A DNA stretch of 64,000 nt, from assembly GCA_030407315.1 (NCBI GenBank), contig JALQPE010001837.1, positions 1 to 64,000 of the forward strand, in the 5' to 3' direction. This DNA is from Asparagopsis taxiformis. Its lineage: Eukaryota; Rhodophyta; Florideophyceae; Bonnemaisoniales; Bonnemaisoniaceae. The translations under genes were made by a program, and so were the position numbers. The notes beneath the pieces are model-generated. The model was not told where the DNA came from. It saw only the letters and a program-made list of their open reading frames with translations, and made no database searches. Position 1 is the stretch's first letter; every line of letters begins with the position of its first letter. Of this stretch, positions 1 through 10,466 are shown one piece after another.

Positions 1-61
1 TGAGGTCGTTCCTCTCTCGTCGGGGAGTGGACCGGAGTCGTTCCGTCACGGCTGCCCCGCG

Positions 62-1561
62 TCAGAGGCAGTAAACCACGTACGTAGTGGTGAACGAGGA
101 GTCGGTCCCGTAAAACACGTAGTTGCACGCCCGCGTGGCGGTGTCGAGTCTATCAGCGTACTGATTCTCGTCCTCGTTAGGATCCTGCGTGATCATCGTG
201 ACCTTTTCGTAGCCTCCTGCAGCACGTCGTCTTGCAGGTACCGTTTAATCCAACGCGTTGATTACGTGAGGCCACGAACTCTTCGTCGGATCAGTCGTGA
301 TCACACCAGTCGTACACTGGAATCGTAAAACGTCGGGCGTCCCCTTCGAGGAAGAAGTGCAGCGCACGTACTGCCACTCCACTCCTCGCACACTCCGAGT
401 GTGCTGAACCCATCACTCACGTATTTGGGCGAGGAATCCGAGCAACGTAATAAGGATTCCGGCCGGAGAACGGCTTTAACGTAGGAAAAGTCCCTCCAGC
501 TCACGTTTGAGCTTATGTACGCTTTGACTCTCGTTCACGTAGAGATGTTCACGTACATCGTTAAGTCGGTACATGCGGTACGACACCACGTTCGCAAATG
601 CGTCGAGCATTGTCGTGTGCTCTGCCAACGCGTGGCAAACGGGTCCGAGGGCGTTCCCTGGTAAGCGTACCGCGTCGGCACGTTCGTTTTCGTGGACTCG
701 CGTGTCCGTCGTGCCGACGTACCCAGCCACGGAATGTACGTCTCACGTGGCGGGGGAGCTCTCGTATCGAATTGCGCGCTCGTGCTGCGTCCGCGCGACC
801 GCGCGTGGTCTGGCGTATCGTTAAAACGTAATTGCCTTCGTGGCGTCTCGTTGGGGTTGGCGATGGCTCGTTGCACTGTCGCCCCCTTCCGTACGTTGTC
901 GGGTCGTCGGACCAGGTGTTTGATGGGTATCCTCCCGGAACGGCCGGGGAGGATTGCGAGTTATAGGTGCGCGAGCCTTCTTCGTAATTCGGATCGCTTC
1001 CGCTCGGCGCGAGCGGAACGTCCGGCGACGATTTCGTTGAATACTACGACAAACGAGTCGAGTCTTCCCTCCACGGCGGAGAGGCGATTTCGTAAATCTT
1101 CGTTTTCCTTCTTTCCCATTCGAGGTCGCTGAGCGTTCACGTAACGCAAGAGCTTCGCGCTCCGAGACTCCGAGCTCCGAGTCTGCCTGCCTTACGGCTT
1201 CGTCGACGGCCGCGTCGCTCGCCCTTCGTCGATGTGACCTCGAAGGTCTTCGTACACTACACGTAGTGCCGTGGGAGTCACGTTCCCTTCGTTTGAGCTG
1301 ACCGCGCGTTGCAGGGTCCATACTACGGACGCACTCAAACGGGCTTACCGTACGTGGTAGCTGGCCGATCGCCTCGATATCCGGCGGGATAGATCGATCA
1401 GTCGCGAAGATCGCTTCTCTGCTGACAAGGCCACGTCGGCTTCGGCGTCCGCTGACGTTGGCAACGGTTGCCTGGACGACGCGCTGGAATTCGACACAGC
1501 GTAATTCATAGACCGTCGTCTGTAGCACGTAGCTTTCGTTCGTTAACGTAAAAGAGCTCAA
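62..1561 (-). pseudogene. Decayed LTR-retrotransposon gag
   Basis: Gag-like pieces appear in order on the minus strand but in different frames. At 1119-961 there is a short coiled-coil start (MGKKENEDLRNRLSAVEGRL). At 730-476 a piece contains LDAFANVVSYRMYRLNDV. Near 240-205 lies LQDDVLQEATKR. At 204-62 lies QDPNEDENQYADRLDTATRA, ending at a stop. The last two match the usual layout of a retroelement capsid, where a conserved helix is followed by an 'E..xYxxRL' segment. At least two frameshifts separate the pieces, so no full protein can be made. A 246-codon frame across 1561-821 is Arg/Ser-rich and looks like a by-product of CG-rich sequence. The Pol part, if present, lies outside the window. 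Assignment to Gypsy or Copia is not possible. Confidence 0.42.
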
Positions 1562-2261
1562 CCTCGTTGGTTGTCGTTATGCTCGTAGCAACTTCTAGGT
1601 CGAGAGACCAGTGTGGAACGATAGTTCGTTAGACGTAGTAGCTGGTACGAGCCAGTGGACACGCTGTCCTTACGAAACGAAACGAGCAGTCCACCCGCTG
1701 GCGTTTGACTGTATTGTTAGAACGGTAGAAGGTAGAGTGGTTAGCGAGTAGACACGAGCGTCACGACGCAACAATCCACGCGAGGATTACGTTAGCAAAC
1801 GAGGTGGTACGTCACCGGAGGCGCTCTCAACCAAGCCCGGAGGCACTACACGCAATCAGCCTTACGTGCGGCGATGGGTAGGGAGTACGCAGCTCGACGG
1901 AGACGAAGCCTCGCTAGGCAAAACATAAACGTAAAACGTAGAAGTCAGTCGTAGACTAGAGCCGTTGCTCGTTCGATGAATTGTCCCCTTTCCCTCCGGC
2001 ACGATGCCAATACCTATATGGCCACGATGGCATCGCTTTACAGTGTAAACACTGCTCGTAACGTCCCCGAATGGGAAAGGACCTTGTGGGTCGCACGTAA
2101 GGACCCGTTGGTCCGTTGGTCGTTGCCAGTACGTTCGTTGCACACGTGTGTCGGTTGCGCGCGCGCATGCGCCAGCAATGTTCGTGCATTGCTGTCGCCG
2201 GTCGTGTCCGCCGAAATTCGAATTTCGCGGAAAACGTAAATATTTGCAATTTCGGAATTGC
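1562..2261. other. CG-rich stretch without a gene
   Basis: No coding sequence is convincing here. The stretch continues the TCGT/ACGT-rich composition of the decayed gag beside it and may be the leader or LTR of that element. No matching second LTR is visible in the window. Composition changes to AT-richer sequence at about 2240-2262, which could be the element's outer edge. Confidence 0.4.
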
Positions 2262-3519
2262 CACGTATACTACAGTATGGATCTCCCGCCATGGCGCACC
2301 AGTCACTGTCAGTGGAGATCAAGAATTCAACCGCGAGGCGTTTAAAAAGCTACTGAAATATCACAATATCAGTTTTGAAGCGCGTCCAGCTCGACGGCAC
2401 AATAAGTTAGGCTCTGTTGAACGTAAGAATGCTATCGTAATATTGATCTTACAACGCCTTGAGTTGCAATGCCACGATATCACTATGGCATCTCTGGATG
2501 CGCGTGCCTCATTTCTTAGTAATCTACTATCAGGCTCGAAACTTGCCAGTTCTTTCGAGCAAGTACGTGGATACTCCCCTGGGTTGTGTGGTTTACGACA
2601 CAATGTCATACCTCATGACTTGATCACTGCCCACCAAGAACAAATTGCTAATTGAGCAATACACTGCATGCTATCTACAAAATCGCCAAAACTACTAACT
2701 GCCGACGCATTGCCCAGCGGTAAACCATCTGGGCATTTCTGCAGGGTAGAACTTGGGAACCACTAGTCGTTTCCAGCGCTACTCCACATTACATCGTCGC
2801 AAAACGGAATGGCAAAGGCAAGTCGCTGAATATAGCATAAGAAGATGTGTGATTGGCTCCCCGCACTAAGCTCAACAATTCTATACTCTCTTTTGAGCTT
2901 GGTAATACCAACCTAACATCAACAGACGCTATCGAGGATTTGGGGGTGGTGTAGTCATCCACGGACTGGACAACTCAATCCTGGCAGCGCTGACATCATA
3001 GACACTGAACTGCCAAGTGCTGACAACAATAATGCAGTCGCAGCTTTAATGGTGCAACATCAAAATGCAGAATGCACTGCAAAAGATATCGGTCAGGTAT
3101 CATCACAGAATGAACCAGCTCATGGCACTTGTATGCAATCAAATGAACAACATATTCTACAAGTTATCTTGGAAACTATAGGCCCAAACCAAGTGTCTGG
3201 CTCCAAACTTAGATTCGCTCCTGACTAGATCATCAGCAACTAATTTGCGAGAGAGTTAGATAACTGGAAAGATGTGTACACGGAGATACATGAACATGCT
3301 GTCCCGAAACATGCGAATATAGTGCGCTCTCACACTGTTGTCAAAGTGAAAACTGATGAATCGGGCAAGCTATCTCTCAAATATCGTATTGTGGCTCATG
3401 GAAACGAGGATCGAGAGAAAGATTCGATCCGAAAGGACTCTGCAGCAGCCCAATTTGTTTTCATACGCCCCTACCTGAAAGGGTTCGAACATCGAATTTT
3501 ACTGGTGAATCAAGTCTGA
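2262..3519 (+). pseudogene. Decayed Copia-type pol (integrase and start of RT)
   Basis: Two well-preserved blocks flank a scrambled middle. At about 2262-2655 an integrase-core remnant holds VTVSGDQEFN and then PARRHNKLGSVERK, which correspond to the second Asp and the Glu of the catalytic triad. At 3274-3519 the amino-terminal RT block holds SHTVVKVKTDESGKLSLKYR followed by IVAHGNEDREKDSIRKDSAA, as in Copia reverse transcriptases. Between them, at 2656-3273, several stops fall in a stretch that still reads as a degraded linker. The rest of RT and RNase H is missing: the sequence stops just before the Harbinger transposase at 3533, so that element or a deletion removed it. Integrase before RT fixes the superfamily as Copia. 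Confidence 0.6.
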
Positions 3520-3532
3520 AGCATGGTCAACC

Positions 3533-4783
3533 CTACATACTATCATATCCAGCCAAATCATCAAACTCCACCGCCAGCCTCCTCCTTACCCTGTCCCTAT
3601 AGAGCTCATGGGAGCGGGCCCTCTTACGAGAGATGTTGTCTCTAGTATTGACAAAATAGTTCTGTAGCGACTTATAGAAGGACTGGTCACTGTCACGAAG
3701 CGGATTGAACTTGACGTGGATGTTTGTCAGTGCCACACAAGTACGGAAACCCAGATCGTACGTGTCTTCGTTCCACTTGTACTCGTTGGACATGACAGTC
3801 CATAAGCTTGACAGGCGACCAAAATAGTTCTCCACAATAATTCTGTCACTTGACAGCTCCTCATTGAAAACCTTCTCGTCAGCAGTCAGAGTCCCACTAA
3901 TTGGCTTCTTAACTGGATGAATCATCCTGATGTGTCTTGTTCCACCCTGATATCCCTTGTCACCGAGTATGCCCCATTGATTAGGGTAGATGTCATTGAA
4001 TTCTCCATCATCATCAAGTTCAGCCATGTCACTGCCTATGGCCACGGAACTCTCGTGAAAATCCAGGTTATCATAGAAGATGTCAATATCCGAAATAGAT
4101 CCAGGGCGATGCTTGCTGCAGCCAATTGCGTATCCACGTGGAATGACGGACACCTCGGTTTTGTATCCGTACAGCTTGTGCTTACCACTAAAATATAACT
4201 TGCCCTCACGCATATTCCCAGACGGACGATGAGTCTGCTGAAAAGTGACATATGTCGCATATCGACAAAAATCGAATGTCGAGAAAACCTGGCCTTCCAG
4301 CATCTCCTTCTTCATAGTGTACTTGGAGTTCATTCTTGTCACTGCGAATTTGTACAGCTCCGGCCCAATTATTTCCAGGTATCCCATGATCAGCTTCTGG
4401 AAGGTTGGCCCTTTCATATCAAACATCAAACCAGACATCTGCCACGTCGAAGGATGCTTGAGCACAGTGAGTGTCATGAAAAGAACATCCTTGGGCTGAT
4501 GCTTTGACTTACGACCTCTCCCGACGTTCCACGTGGACTGAACATGGGCGTTCACTCGTGTCCAAATATAGTCAAATTCAGACTCCGTGAAATTTGTCAT
4601 CGTTTTGAGGGTATCGGGCCCTCCCTTTGACACGTAGCAGTCCAGAAGCGGACATGCTGACACTTCATCATCGGACGAGTCATCACGGGGAACACTCGAC
4701 TGAATGCGGTTACGGTGGGTCTCAGCGGCCTCACTGAGCATGATAAGGGCCCTATTGACGTTGGGGGTAGGGTTGGTAGACAT
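3533..4783 (-). CDS. PIF/Harbinger-type (DDE_Tnp_4) transposase, first Asp replaced
   Basis: This 416-residue protein resembles transposases of the DDE_Tnp_4 family (PIF/Harbinger and IS5-like). Around residues 175-235 it has RPSGNMREGKLYFSGKHKLY and later PGSISDIDIF, the family's central signature. The second acidic residue is in ILGDKGYQGG and the third in RIIVENYFGRL. The place where relatives usually carry the first catalytic Asp, in a Y-A-T-D-V context, here reads YATYVTFQQ with codon TAT at about 4250, so the triad looks broken. The rest of the frame is intact. The carboxyl end is Arg-rich. A TATA-like box lies about 85 bp upstream. No clear terminal inverted repeats were found. It may be a recently inactivated copy or a domesticated, non-cutting transposase. 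Confidence 0.75.
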   Translation of the reverse strand: MSTNPTPNVNRALIMLSEAAETHRNRIQSSVPRDDSSDDEVSACPLLDCYVSKGGPDTLKTMTNFTESEFDYIWTRVNAHVQSTWNVGRGRKSKHQPKDVLFMTLTVLKHPSTWQMSGLMFDMKGPTFQKLIMGYLEIIGPELYKFAVTRMNSKYTMKKEMLEGQVFSTFDFCRYATYVTFQQTHRPSGNMREGKLYFSGKHKLYGYKTEVSVIPRGYAIGCSKHRPGSISDIDIFYDNLDFHESSVAIGSDMAELDDDGEFNDIYPNQWGILGDKGYQGGTRHIRMIHPVKKPISGTLTADEKVFNEELSSDRIIVENYFGRLSSLWTVMSNEYKWNEDTYDLGFRTCVALTNIHVKFNPLRDSDQSFYKSLQNYFVNTRDNISRKRARSHELYRDRVRRRLAVEFDDLAGYDSM

Positions 4784-4864
4784 GTTGTTGAGCTGTGAGT
4801 GGATTAGTGGCCTGTAGAGGTATGTGGATGGTGAGAGTTGGTCTGGACTGGGGTAAGTTGCTAC

Positions 4865-4875
4865 TTTTATACTCT
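4865..4875 (-). promoter_or_regulatory. TATA box of the Harbinger transposase gene
   Basis: The minus strand reads AGAGTATAAAA about 85 bp upstream of the ATG at 4783. The spacing matches the TATA-to-ATG distances of the host genes in this window. Confidence 0.45.
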
Positions 4876-6472
4876 ATTGGATTGCAACTACTAAGAAGAA
4901 AGCCTGTGTTTGGAGTAGTCGTGGTCATCTAGTTTCACGCTTCGCAATTAGGAAATATATCGATCTTTGATCAAATGGTCGATCTGTGATGATTCAATCT
5001 GCAATTATTCAAGTGTTATGTTTTAGATCAATTTTATAGGATTTTTTGAAATGAACATATAATATAGTCGCTTTCTAAATATTTACTTTAAAAGCCATTA
5101 TTTGATCAAGAGGTCTAATGTGAGCCAAAAGGGGAGAAAAGAGAAATGAAGACGCCAAGTAAGGTAGCGATAGCCGAGCACACCTTGCGCGGGAGCGGAG
5201 CCTTAGATGGATGTAAACTCGGTCGGTCAAAGACTTGTCTTGGAAAAGGGGGGACCACAGTCCACTTCCAGTCACCGATCCGGTACCTCGGAACGGGGAG
5301 AGCGGAGCTCGGTGGTTATTAGTCCGTAGGCCACGGGGGTCTTCGGAAGGCCACAGCCGATGAGCCAGTATCGCTACAATGTGACAGGCTTGCGCAGGAG
5401 TGGGTGGTCGTAGGCCAAAGTCCGGTAGGGGTGGAAAGAAACGATACGAAATATCGAAACGAAATTAAGAAACGAAACAAACGGAAGAAAGGAACGAAAA
5501 GAAGGGTAATAGGAACTTCCGCGGTCACCGCACTGATGAACCAACGGTTGTTATCGGGGTCCGGAAGCGCGCCAAGCGTAATTAGCCACAGTCACAGATA
5601 AAGTTCAATCTGCAGAGAAGGTGGGTACCACTCTAGCAGCCAACTTCCGGTGGTTTACAATCCCAAGGGTCGAAAAATACCCTGGGTATAAATATGGCTG
5701 CTGGAGTCTTCGCCGGCCGACGAAGACTCCAAAAGAAATCCTAGAATACAAATAAATAGCTAAACTAAAATAAATTACAATTTTTTGAATAGATAATTTG
5801 CTGAGGACAGACTGTCAGTGAGATCCTGCCGAATAGGTCTGGACCAAATCCAAAGTGCCACACGTGTAAGGCGTGTTGCACTACAATTCTGGTACGACCT
5901 TGCAGTCATGCCTTCCTCAACTACCCACGTAAGGCCTTCCTGGACGTCTGGCCCCACCTCATTCATGTAGGACCATCCGGAATGGCGGTCGCTAAGGGAG
6001 TTCTAGAATCGCTTGCGGTGTCAGGGCGTGGTGAACCGGATCGCGCAGTTGAAGTTGCGTTTCGCACGTCGCTCGGTCGCGGTGGCGATCTGGTGGTACA
6101 ACGTCGGAACGCGTAGGGATCGATCACAACACGGGATTCGCGCGCCGACGCAAGCCGTGATCTCAGGGTGAGATCACCGAGTAATCTCAATCTCAGCACG
6201 ATCCACGCAGGGGTCGTAAATCCCTGGCCTAGTGGTATGTGACGCAACGCGCAGTATCGCGGCGCGACGCAGTTCGACGGTCGGTAAACGCGGCGCGCGC
6301 GCACGTACGTCGGCGATCGTGAGCAATCCGCATGCAACTTCGTAACGCAATCGGTCCTCGCGACGCGCTCAACGCTTAACTCGTAGCTGCGAAAGTGCTG
6401 ACTGTTTATTGTAGGGTGCGAAGCAGTGCGACCACTTATAGCTAATTACTTGGGACAGACTGTCCTGTCCTT
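4876..6472. other. Long region without a recognisable gene
   Basis: No coding sequence is supported. The stretch contains an AT-rich part (4930-5100), a GA-rich part with repeated GAAACGAAA-like units (5440-5510), a TATA-like TATAAATA at about 5687-5694 followed by an 11-bp inverted repeat, and a CG-rich part (5960-6380) similar in composition to 1-2240. It is probably degraded transposon sequence. Confidence 0.4.
5702..5731. repeat. 11-bp perfect inverted repeat beside a TATA-like box
   Basis: TGGAGTCTTCG at 5702-5712 is the exact reverse complement of 5721-5731, with an 8-nt loop. It lies a few bases downstream of TATAAATA, so in a transcript it would form a hairpin near the 5' end. No coding sequence follows. 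Confidence 0.6.
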
Positions 6473-6850
6473 GTGCGGCCGGCCGGCATCTTACTACAGG
6501 ACCTGCGCCACCACAACAAGACACCCACACCTACATTCATAGATAACGCTGGCGCCATCACCACAGCAAACACAGAATTCACCCCCCACCCCTTCCCCCC
6601 TAAATCGAAACATATCGATGTCAAATACCATTATCTCAAAGAAGAAATCCAGCGCCAACATATCACACTACACCATACTCCATCCCACACCAACGCTGCC
6701 GACATCATGACCAAAGCACTCAAACCCGCTCAGTTCACAGGAAAAACTACCTCTCCTGCGACTCACATAGCCCACGGCGCGCGGCGACTGTCGGATGATC
6801 AATCCGTTATTTCCACGCCGTGTCCACAGCGAGCCTGCGTTGTCGGATGA
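6473..6850 (+). pseudogene. Copia RNase H remnant (3' end of pol)
   Basis: This 125-codon frame matches the last part of a Copia polyprotein. It has TFIDNAGAITTANTEF (the RNase H 'DN.aA' strand), KSKHIDVKYHYLKEEI and DIMTKALKPAQFTGK. The same motifs close the intact Copia pol at 59335-62766 (HIDNAAAITAA, RHVDVKYHWVREQV, DLLTKALKPAQFTSK), so the two belong to related lineages. Everything upstream, including RT, integrase and Gag, is missing. The frame runs on past the usual end into the 3' leader and LTR start. It is therefore the surviving 3' tail of a truncated element. Confidence 0.7.
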
Positions 6851-6913
6851 TCATACCACTAGCTGTAAGCACTAACTCAATAAAGTTATCCATTATCGTC
6901 TGCTTAGACAACA
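6789..6913 (+). repeat. Putative short 3' LTR of the truncated Copia, with duplicated head
   Basis: TGTCGGATGATCA occurs at 6789 and again at 6841. From 6841 the sequence runs to ...TTAGACAACA at 6913, giving a possible 73-bp LTR that starts TG and ends CA and contains AATAAA. A related intact element at 62764-62925 shows the same arrangement. The second LTR of this copy is gone, so the boundaries are inferred. Confidence 0.4.
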
Positions 6914-7212
6914 GCGCGCCATGGTGCTGCTGGGCCAAATTCGTTTACAGCTGAAATTAAATAGGAATCTAAAATAATTAAATCACCCCAAAAGTAATTA
7001 GGCCCATACAGTTATATCACAACAAGGCCGTTGCGATAAAAGCCAATGATCTATACAGACTCGGCGTCAAGTCTGCTGCAAGAAAGCTTATGGTACTCAG
7101 GTTATCCTTCTCGACCCGTCCTCTCCGCGCCGTCACAGCCGCATCGCGCACATCTGCGTCCAAAGCGCGATGAGCGTTCTTCAGTCAGCATTGAGATGTG
7201 AAGCTGATCGCC
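6914..7212. other. Intergenic, nothing recognised
   Basis: Sequence between the truncated Copia tail and the 3' end of the membrane-protein gene. No gene or repeat was recognised. Confidence 0.4.
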
Positions 7213-8514
7213 TCAATAGCTTTGGCGTACACTGCTGCACACCAGAGTATCCTTGTCAAAGTCATCTACAACTTGATCACTATGTTGTACCAGAAACCCA
7301 ACATGCCCTTTCCTATCACGTATTACCCGACACAGCGGCAGAGAGTCTACTTGCTCCGTAATATCACACGGTTCCTCGAGCGGGTTGGACGTGCAGTCAC
7401 GGTCGAATACTTCCTTCACAACATGATGAGAACTGTCGACTATATTCCCATATCTTGAAATGAACGCGCTGACAGCTACATTGATAATGACGATCAAGAC
7501 CAGGAATATCGACAGCGGAACAAGATTCACTAGCGGTCTGTTCACAACGACATCTATTGGACATTCCAATGTAACGTCGTCACCTAAATCCGAGGGGGTT
7601 CTCCTCTGGGGCTCTGGGACTTTTTCCATGACGATAGACGACAGGAGAAATGAGTTCAGGTTATTGACAGTTTCACTCAGGACCAAATCACAGGCACTCA
7701 ATGAGACGCCAGATACATCCTGAGACACTTCCACGTCACAGTTCACCCCCATCATAACTAGACCCTGCAAAAGCGTATTGATAACCTGCTCTGGTGTTAT
7801 CAAATCGGGTATCACAGAGACCAGAGGGAAGCCATCCACCCGGGTCCAGTCTAATGTAATCCTGGAATTCTCTCTCGTGTCGCCAATGGTCAAGGACCAT
7901 CCAAGGCTATTAATATCGGTGCTGGTTACGATAAAGGTTTGAGATGATCCCGCACTCACCTCGCGAGATTTTGAGGTACAATATTTGAACCTCGACGTAA
8001 CAATCCCAAGCCGACTCACCATTGGTATTTCCACGCAGGGTGGCAACGGCTCTCTACTGATCCGAGCCTGCGATACATTCAGTATCGGTCGGAAGTCACC
8101 GTTCTCACATCCAGATAACACGTTCTCCGTTGGAATGGTAATCGCAATCGACGCAATCGATGCCACGAACAGGAATAGCCGAGCTAATAGAGGAACGATC
8201 AAGAACTTGAATTTCGCTTTCTGTTTGTTTCTTTTCCAGTGTTTTTCATGGAAGCTGTAGTCGCCAAACCACCATTTGAAGAGGCGAAGCGGGTCGTCAC
8301 TGTTTAAGAAAACCACGAAGCGACGGCAAGCACTGAAGGAGAAGCTTTCGCGAGGTGAGATTTGGACGATTTTGGAGATTATTGATGCTATGTTGTGAAT
8401 AATCACGGAAACAAGCAGAGAAGACACGATGACGTTGAGCGCCTCACTTTCAAACTGCAAAGTGTTGAATGAGAAGTCAGGGGTGACGTCTAGACTGGTT
8501 GCTATGAAATCCAT
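7213..8514 (-). CDS. Unknown three-TM membrane protein, paralogue 1
   Basis: An intact 433-residue protein with no recognised domain. Hydrophobic stretches at about residues 26-48, 102-127 and 329-352 look like membrane segments. Between the second and third lies a ~200-residue region with conserved cysteines (about C136, C179, C259, C275, C318), which would be an extracytoplasmic, disulphide-bonded domain. The carboxyl tail of ~80 residues is acidic and contains RYGNIVDSSHHVVKEVFD. A paralogue with the same layout is encoded divergently at 9169-10466; both share DDPLRLF or DDPFRLL, ASIAITIPT, LSGC-NGD-RPIL, CPIDVVV and HVVKE. Such conservation argues for a real gene family. A TATA-like TATAAAA lies 93 bp upstream. 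Function is unknown; a surface receptor-like or transport role would be guesswork. Confidence 0.8.
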   Translation of the reverse strand: MDFIATSLDVTPDFSFNTLQFESEALNVIVSSLLVSVIIHNIASIISKIVQISPRESFSFSACRRFVVFLNSDDPLRLFKWWFGDYSFHEKHWKRNKQKAKFKFLIVPLLARLFLFVASIASIAITIPTENVLSGCENGDFRPILNVSQARISREPLPPCVEIPMVSRLGIVTSRFKYCTSKSREVSAGSSQTFIVTSTDINSLGWSLTIGDTRENSRITLDWTRVDGFPLVSVIPDLITPEQVINTLLQGLVMMGVNCDVEVSQDVSGVSLSACDLVLSETVNNLNSFLLSSIVMEKVPEPQRRTPSDLGDDVTLECPIDVVVNRPLVNLVPLSIFLVLIVIINVAVSAFISRYGNIVDSSHHVVKEVFDRDCTSNPLEEPCDITEQVDSLPLCRVIRDRKGHVGFLVQHSDQVVDDFDKDTLVCSSVRQSY

Positions 8515-8600
8515 TTGGCACTTGTAGAACTACTAGTACCGTGTTATCAACGCTGTCAAGCGGATGGCGGCTTTTGCGCCAAGGACAAGTTCATGCGCAA

Positions 8601-8607
8601 TTTTATA
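8601..8607 (-). promoter_or_regulatory. TATA box of membrane-protein paralogue 1
   Basis: The minus strand reads TATAAAA about 93 bp before the ATG at 8514, similar to the spacing of other genes here. Confidence 0.4.
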
Positions 8608-8841
8608 CAAGTTCAAGGAGCAAACAAGCTGGCTTGCACGCTTCATGCGCAACTCGCTCACAAGAGATTAATACCAATCAGGCGTCGGAATCCGAGGCAA
8701 GTTCACTGTATACCTCTTCAATTGATAGGTTCAGCATCAACCACAGTGTCGAAAACTTGTACAAAATCGTATTGGCTGTCAAAGAAGTTCCACCGGGAAT
8801 CATGCCCCTTTACAGAGGTCTAGTCTGAACCTAGATCATCT

Positions 8842-8967
8842 TGTTAAACCGTAAAGAATATTGTGCCTGCGCAGACACTAGAGGTAGCATGCCACTTCGT
8901 TACACAAATATTCCATCAGAGCGGAGCTGATAGGCTAGGGAAAAACGGATATGGGTATACCCCAACA
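8842..8967 (-). mobile_element. Solo LTR of the miniature LTR element (TRIM) family
   Basis: Read on the minus strand, this 126-bp segment starts TGTTGGGGTATACCC and ends GGTTTAACA. It aligns along its length with the 128-bp LTR at 44868-44995, including CTCTAGTGTCTGCGCAGGCA. Flanking pentamers CATCT (8837-8841) and CATAT (8968-8972) look like a TSD with one change. With no internal region or partner, it is a solo LTR left by LTR-LTR recombination. It lies in the shared upstream region of two divergent genes. Confidence 0.75.
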
Positions 8968-9168
8968 CATATCGACGCAAATTTCTCCAGTTAGATCACC
9001 AGTATCATACACATGCATTTGATGACTTTACTCACAAATGTCGTCTGCATCCCTCCAGAGTTACACAGCGCCGAAACAGACGTCTACTTGAATACTCCAA
9101 CGTTGAACTTGAAATGTGTGCCCACCAGTGTGTGATAACTACAATCTCGACACCGCTCATCACTCGGC

Positions 9169-10466
9169 ATGGACGTGACTGCAAGCAATTTTACCCAGGA
9201 CGTCACTCCCAATTCGTCATTCAACACTATACAATTCCAATCTGAAACTGCAAACGTTATTGTCTCTTCAATTCTTGTCACTCTCATTCTCACAAACATC
9301 GGCTCCATCGTCTCCAAGGTCGTTCTCCGCTCACCCCTCACAACATTTCCCTTCCATTCCTTCCGCCGTTTCATCATCTTCGAAACCACCGATGACCCCT
9401 TTCGACTCCTCAACTGGATCCGTGGTAACAACAGGTATCGCGACAAGAGCTGGAAACGAAAACCCCACATGGTCAGACTGAAATATCTGCTGTTCCCTCT
9501 CTCTGCTCGTGTTCTGCTCATAGTTGCGTCAATAGTTTCCATTGCAATAACGATACCCACACAACAAACGCTGTCCGGATGTGACAACGGGGACTATCGA
9601 CCTATACTTGACCCATCACAAGGTCGAGTGTTGTTGGCGATAATTTTCGCTGTAGGAGCGTATCACTCACGAGTCGATTAGGTACAGTACAGTCAAATCT
9701 GGAATTATGTGCGCTCCGAATACTTACCCCTTCATTGTTCAACTCTTCGGATACCGTTGCGCGTGCTGTGCTTCTCACTGACGGACTTATCAGATGGGAG
9801 CTAGAAGCACAGGAATCGGTGATTGGCTCGCGATTATTCTTTCATTGGACAAAAGTTTCTGGTCGAGGTTTCAATTCATTGTCGAGTTTGTCTATATCTC
9901 CGGAACAGTTGCTCGAAAGTATGCTGGAAGGCCTTGCTACGATGGGATTCCGGTGTGGACGTGGCGCAACTATACCGTTGGAAGCGTCAGACGAAATCGA
10001 GAGCGGCCTTGTGGTGACGTTGACTGGCTGTATTCTAGACATCTTAGCGGTTACGGAGGTGGTGAACCCGTTCCTGAGATCCTCACTGACCTTGGAGAGG
10101 GTAGAAGAGCCGCAGATGAGATACGACATATCCACGGGAGAGCAGATGACGATCTGTCCGATAGATGTTGTGGTACAACAAGCGTATGTGAACATCCTTC
10201 CACTAACGGTTGTGCTGGTGGCGATATTCATTGTGAATATGTTGTTCACAGTGATTTCTTCGGGACATGGTAATGTCGTGGAGAGCTATTTCCATGTGGT
10301 GAAGGAGTTGTTCGGGTACGACTGCATGTCGAATCCGCTGGAGAGATCGCTTGGGGCTGTGAACGAGTGGGACAAACTGGAATTGAAGGAATTTGTTGGG
10401 GAGCATGACGGTCATGCCAGATTCCTTGATCCCGGGGACACGGACAGCGTTAGGAAACTTGACTAG
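9169..10466 (+). pseudogene. Unknown three-TM membrane protein, paralogue 2 (one frameshift)
   Basis: A paralogue of the protein at 7213-8514 in divergent orientation. The first frame (9169-9681) covers both amino-terminal membrane segments up to RPILDPSQGR; the second (to 10466) covers the rest, including SLSISPEQLLESMLEGLATM and the third membrane segment. Comparison with paralogue 1 places the break between about 9622 and 9675. There, 53 bases stand where paralogue 1 has 54, and reading the second frame back gives SRLGTVQSN against SRLGIVTSR. This is a one-base deletion, not an intron. Everything else is open and conserved, including the cysteines. It is either a very young pseudogene or an intact gene with a sequence error. 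No good TATA box is visible. Confidence 0.75.

Noticed and set aside
821..1561. A 246-residue Arg/Ser-rich protein on the minus strand
   Set aside because: Low-complexity composition, no domain, and it overlaps a gag-like piece in another frame. The open frame is likely due to the CG-rich sequence.
3480..5100. Terminal inverted repeats of the Harbinger element
   Set aside because: The flanks at about 3500-3530 and 4880-5020 were compared; only short chance matches such as TGAATCA were seen.
8515..8828. Two overlapping plus-strand frames of 95-102 codons upstream of the membrane-protein gene
   Set aside because: No signal, domain or relative; they lie over the probable promoter of the minus-strand gene.
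9622..9734. Intron in membrane paralogue 2
   Set aside because: The region has 53 bases where the paralogue has 54 and aligns throughout, so nothing has to be spliced out.
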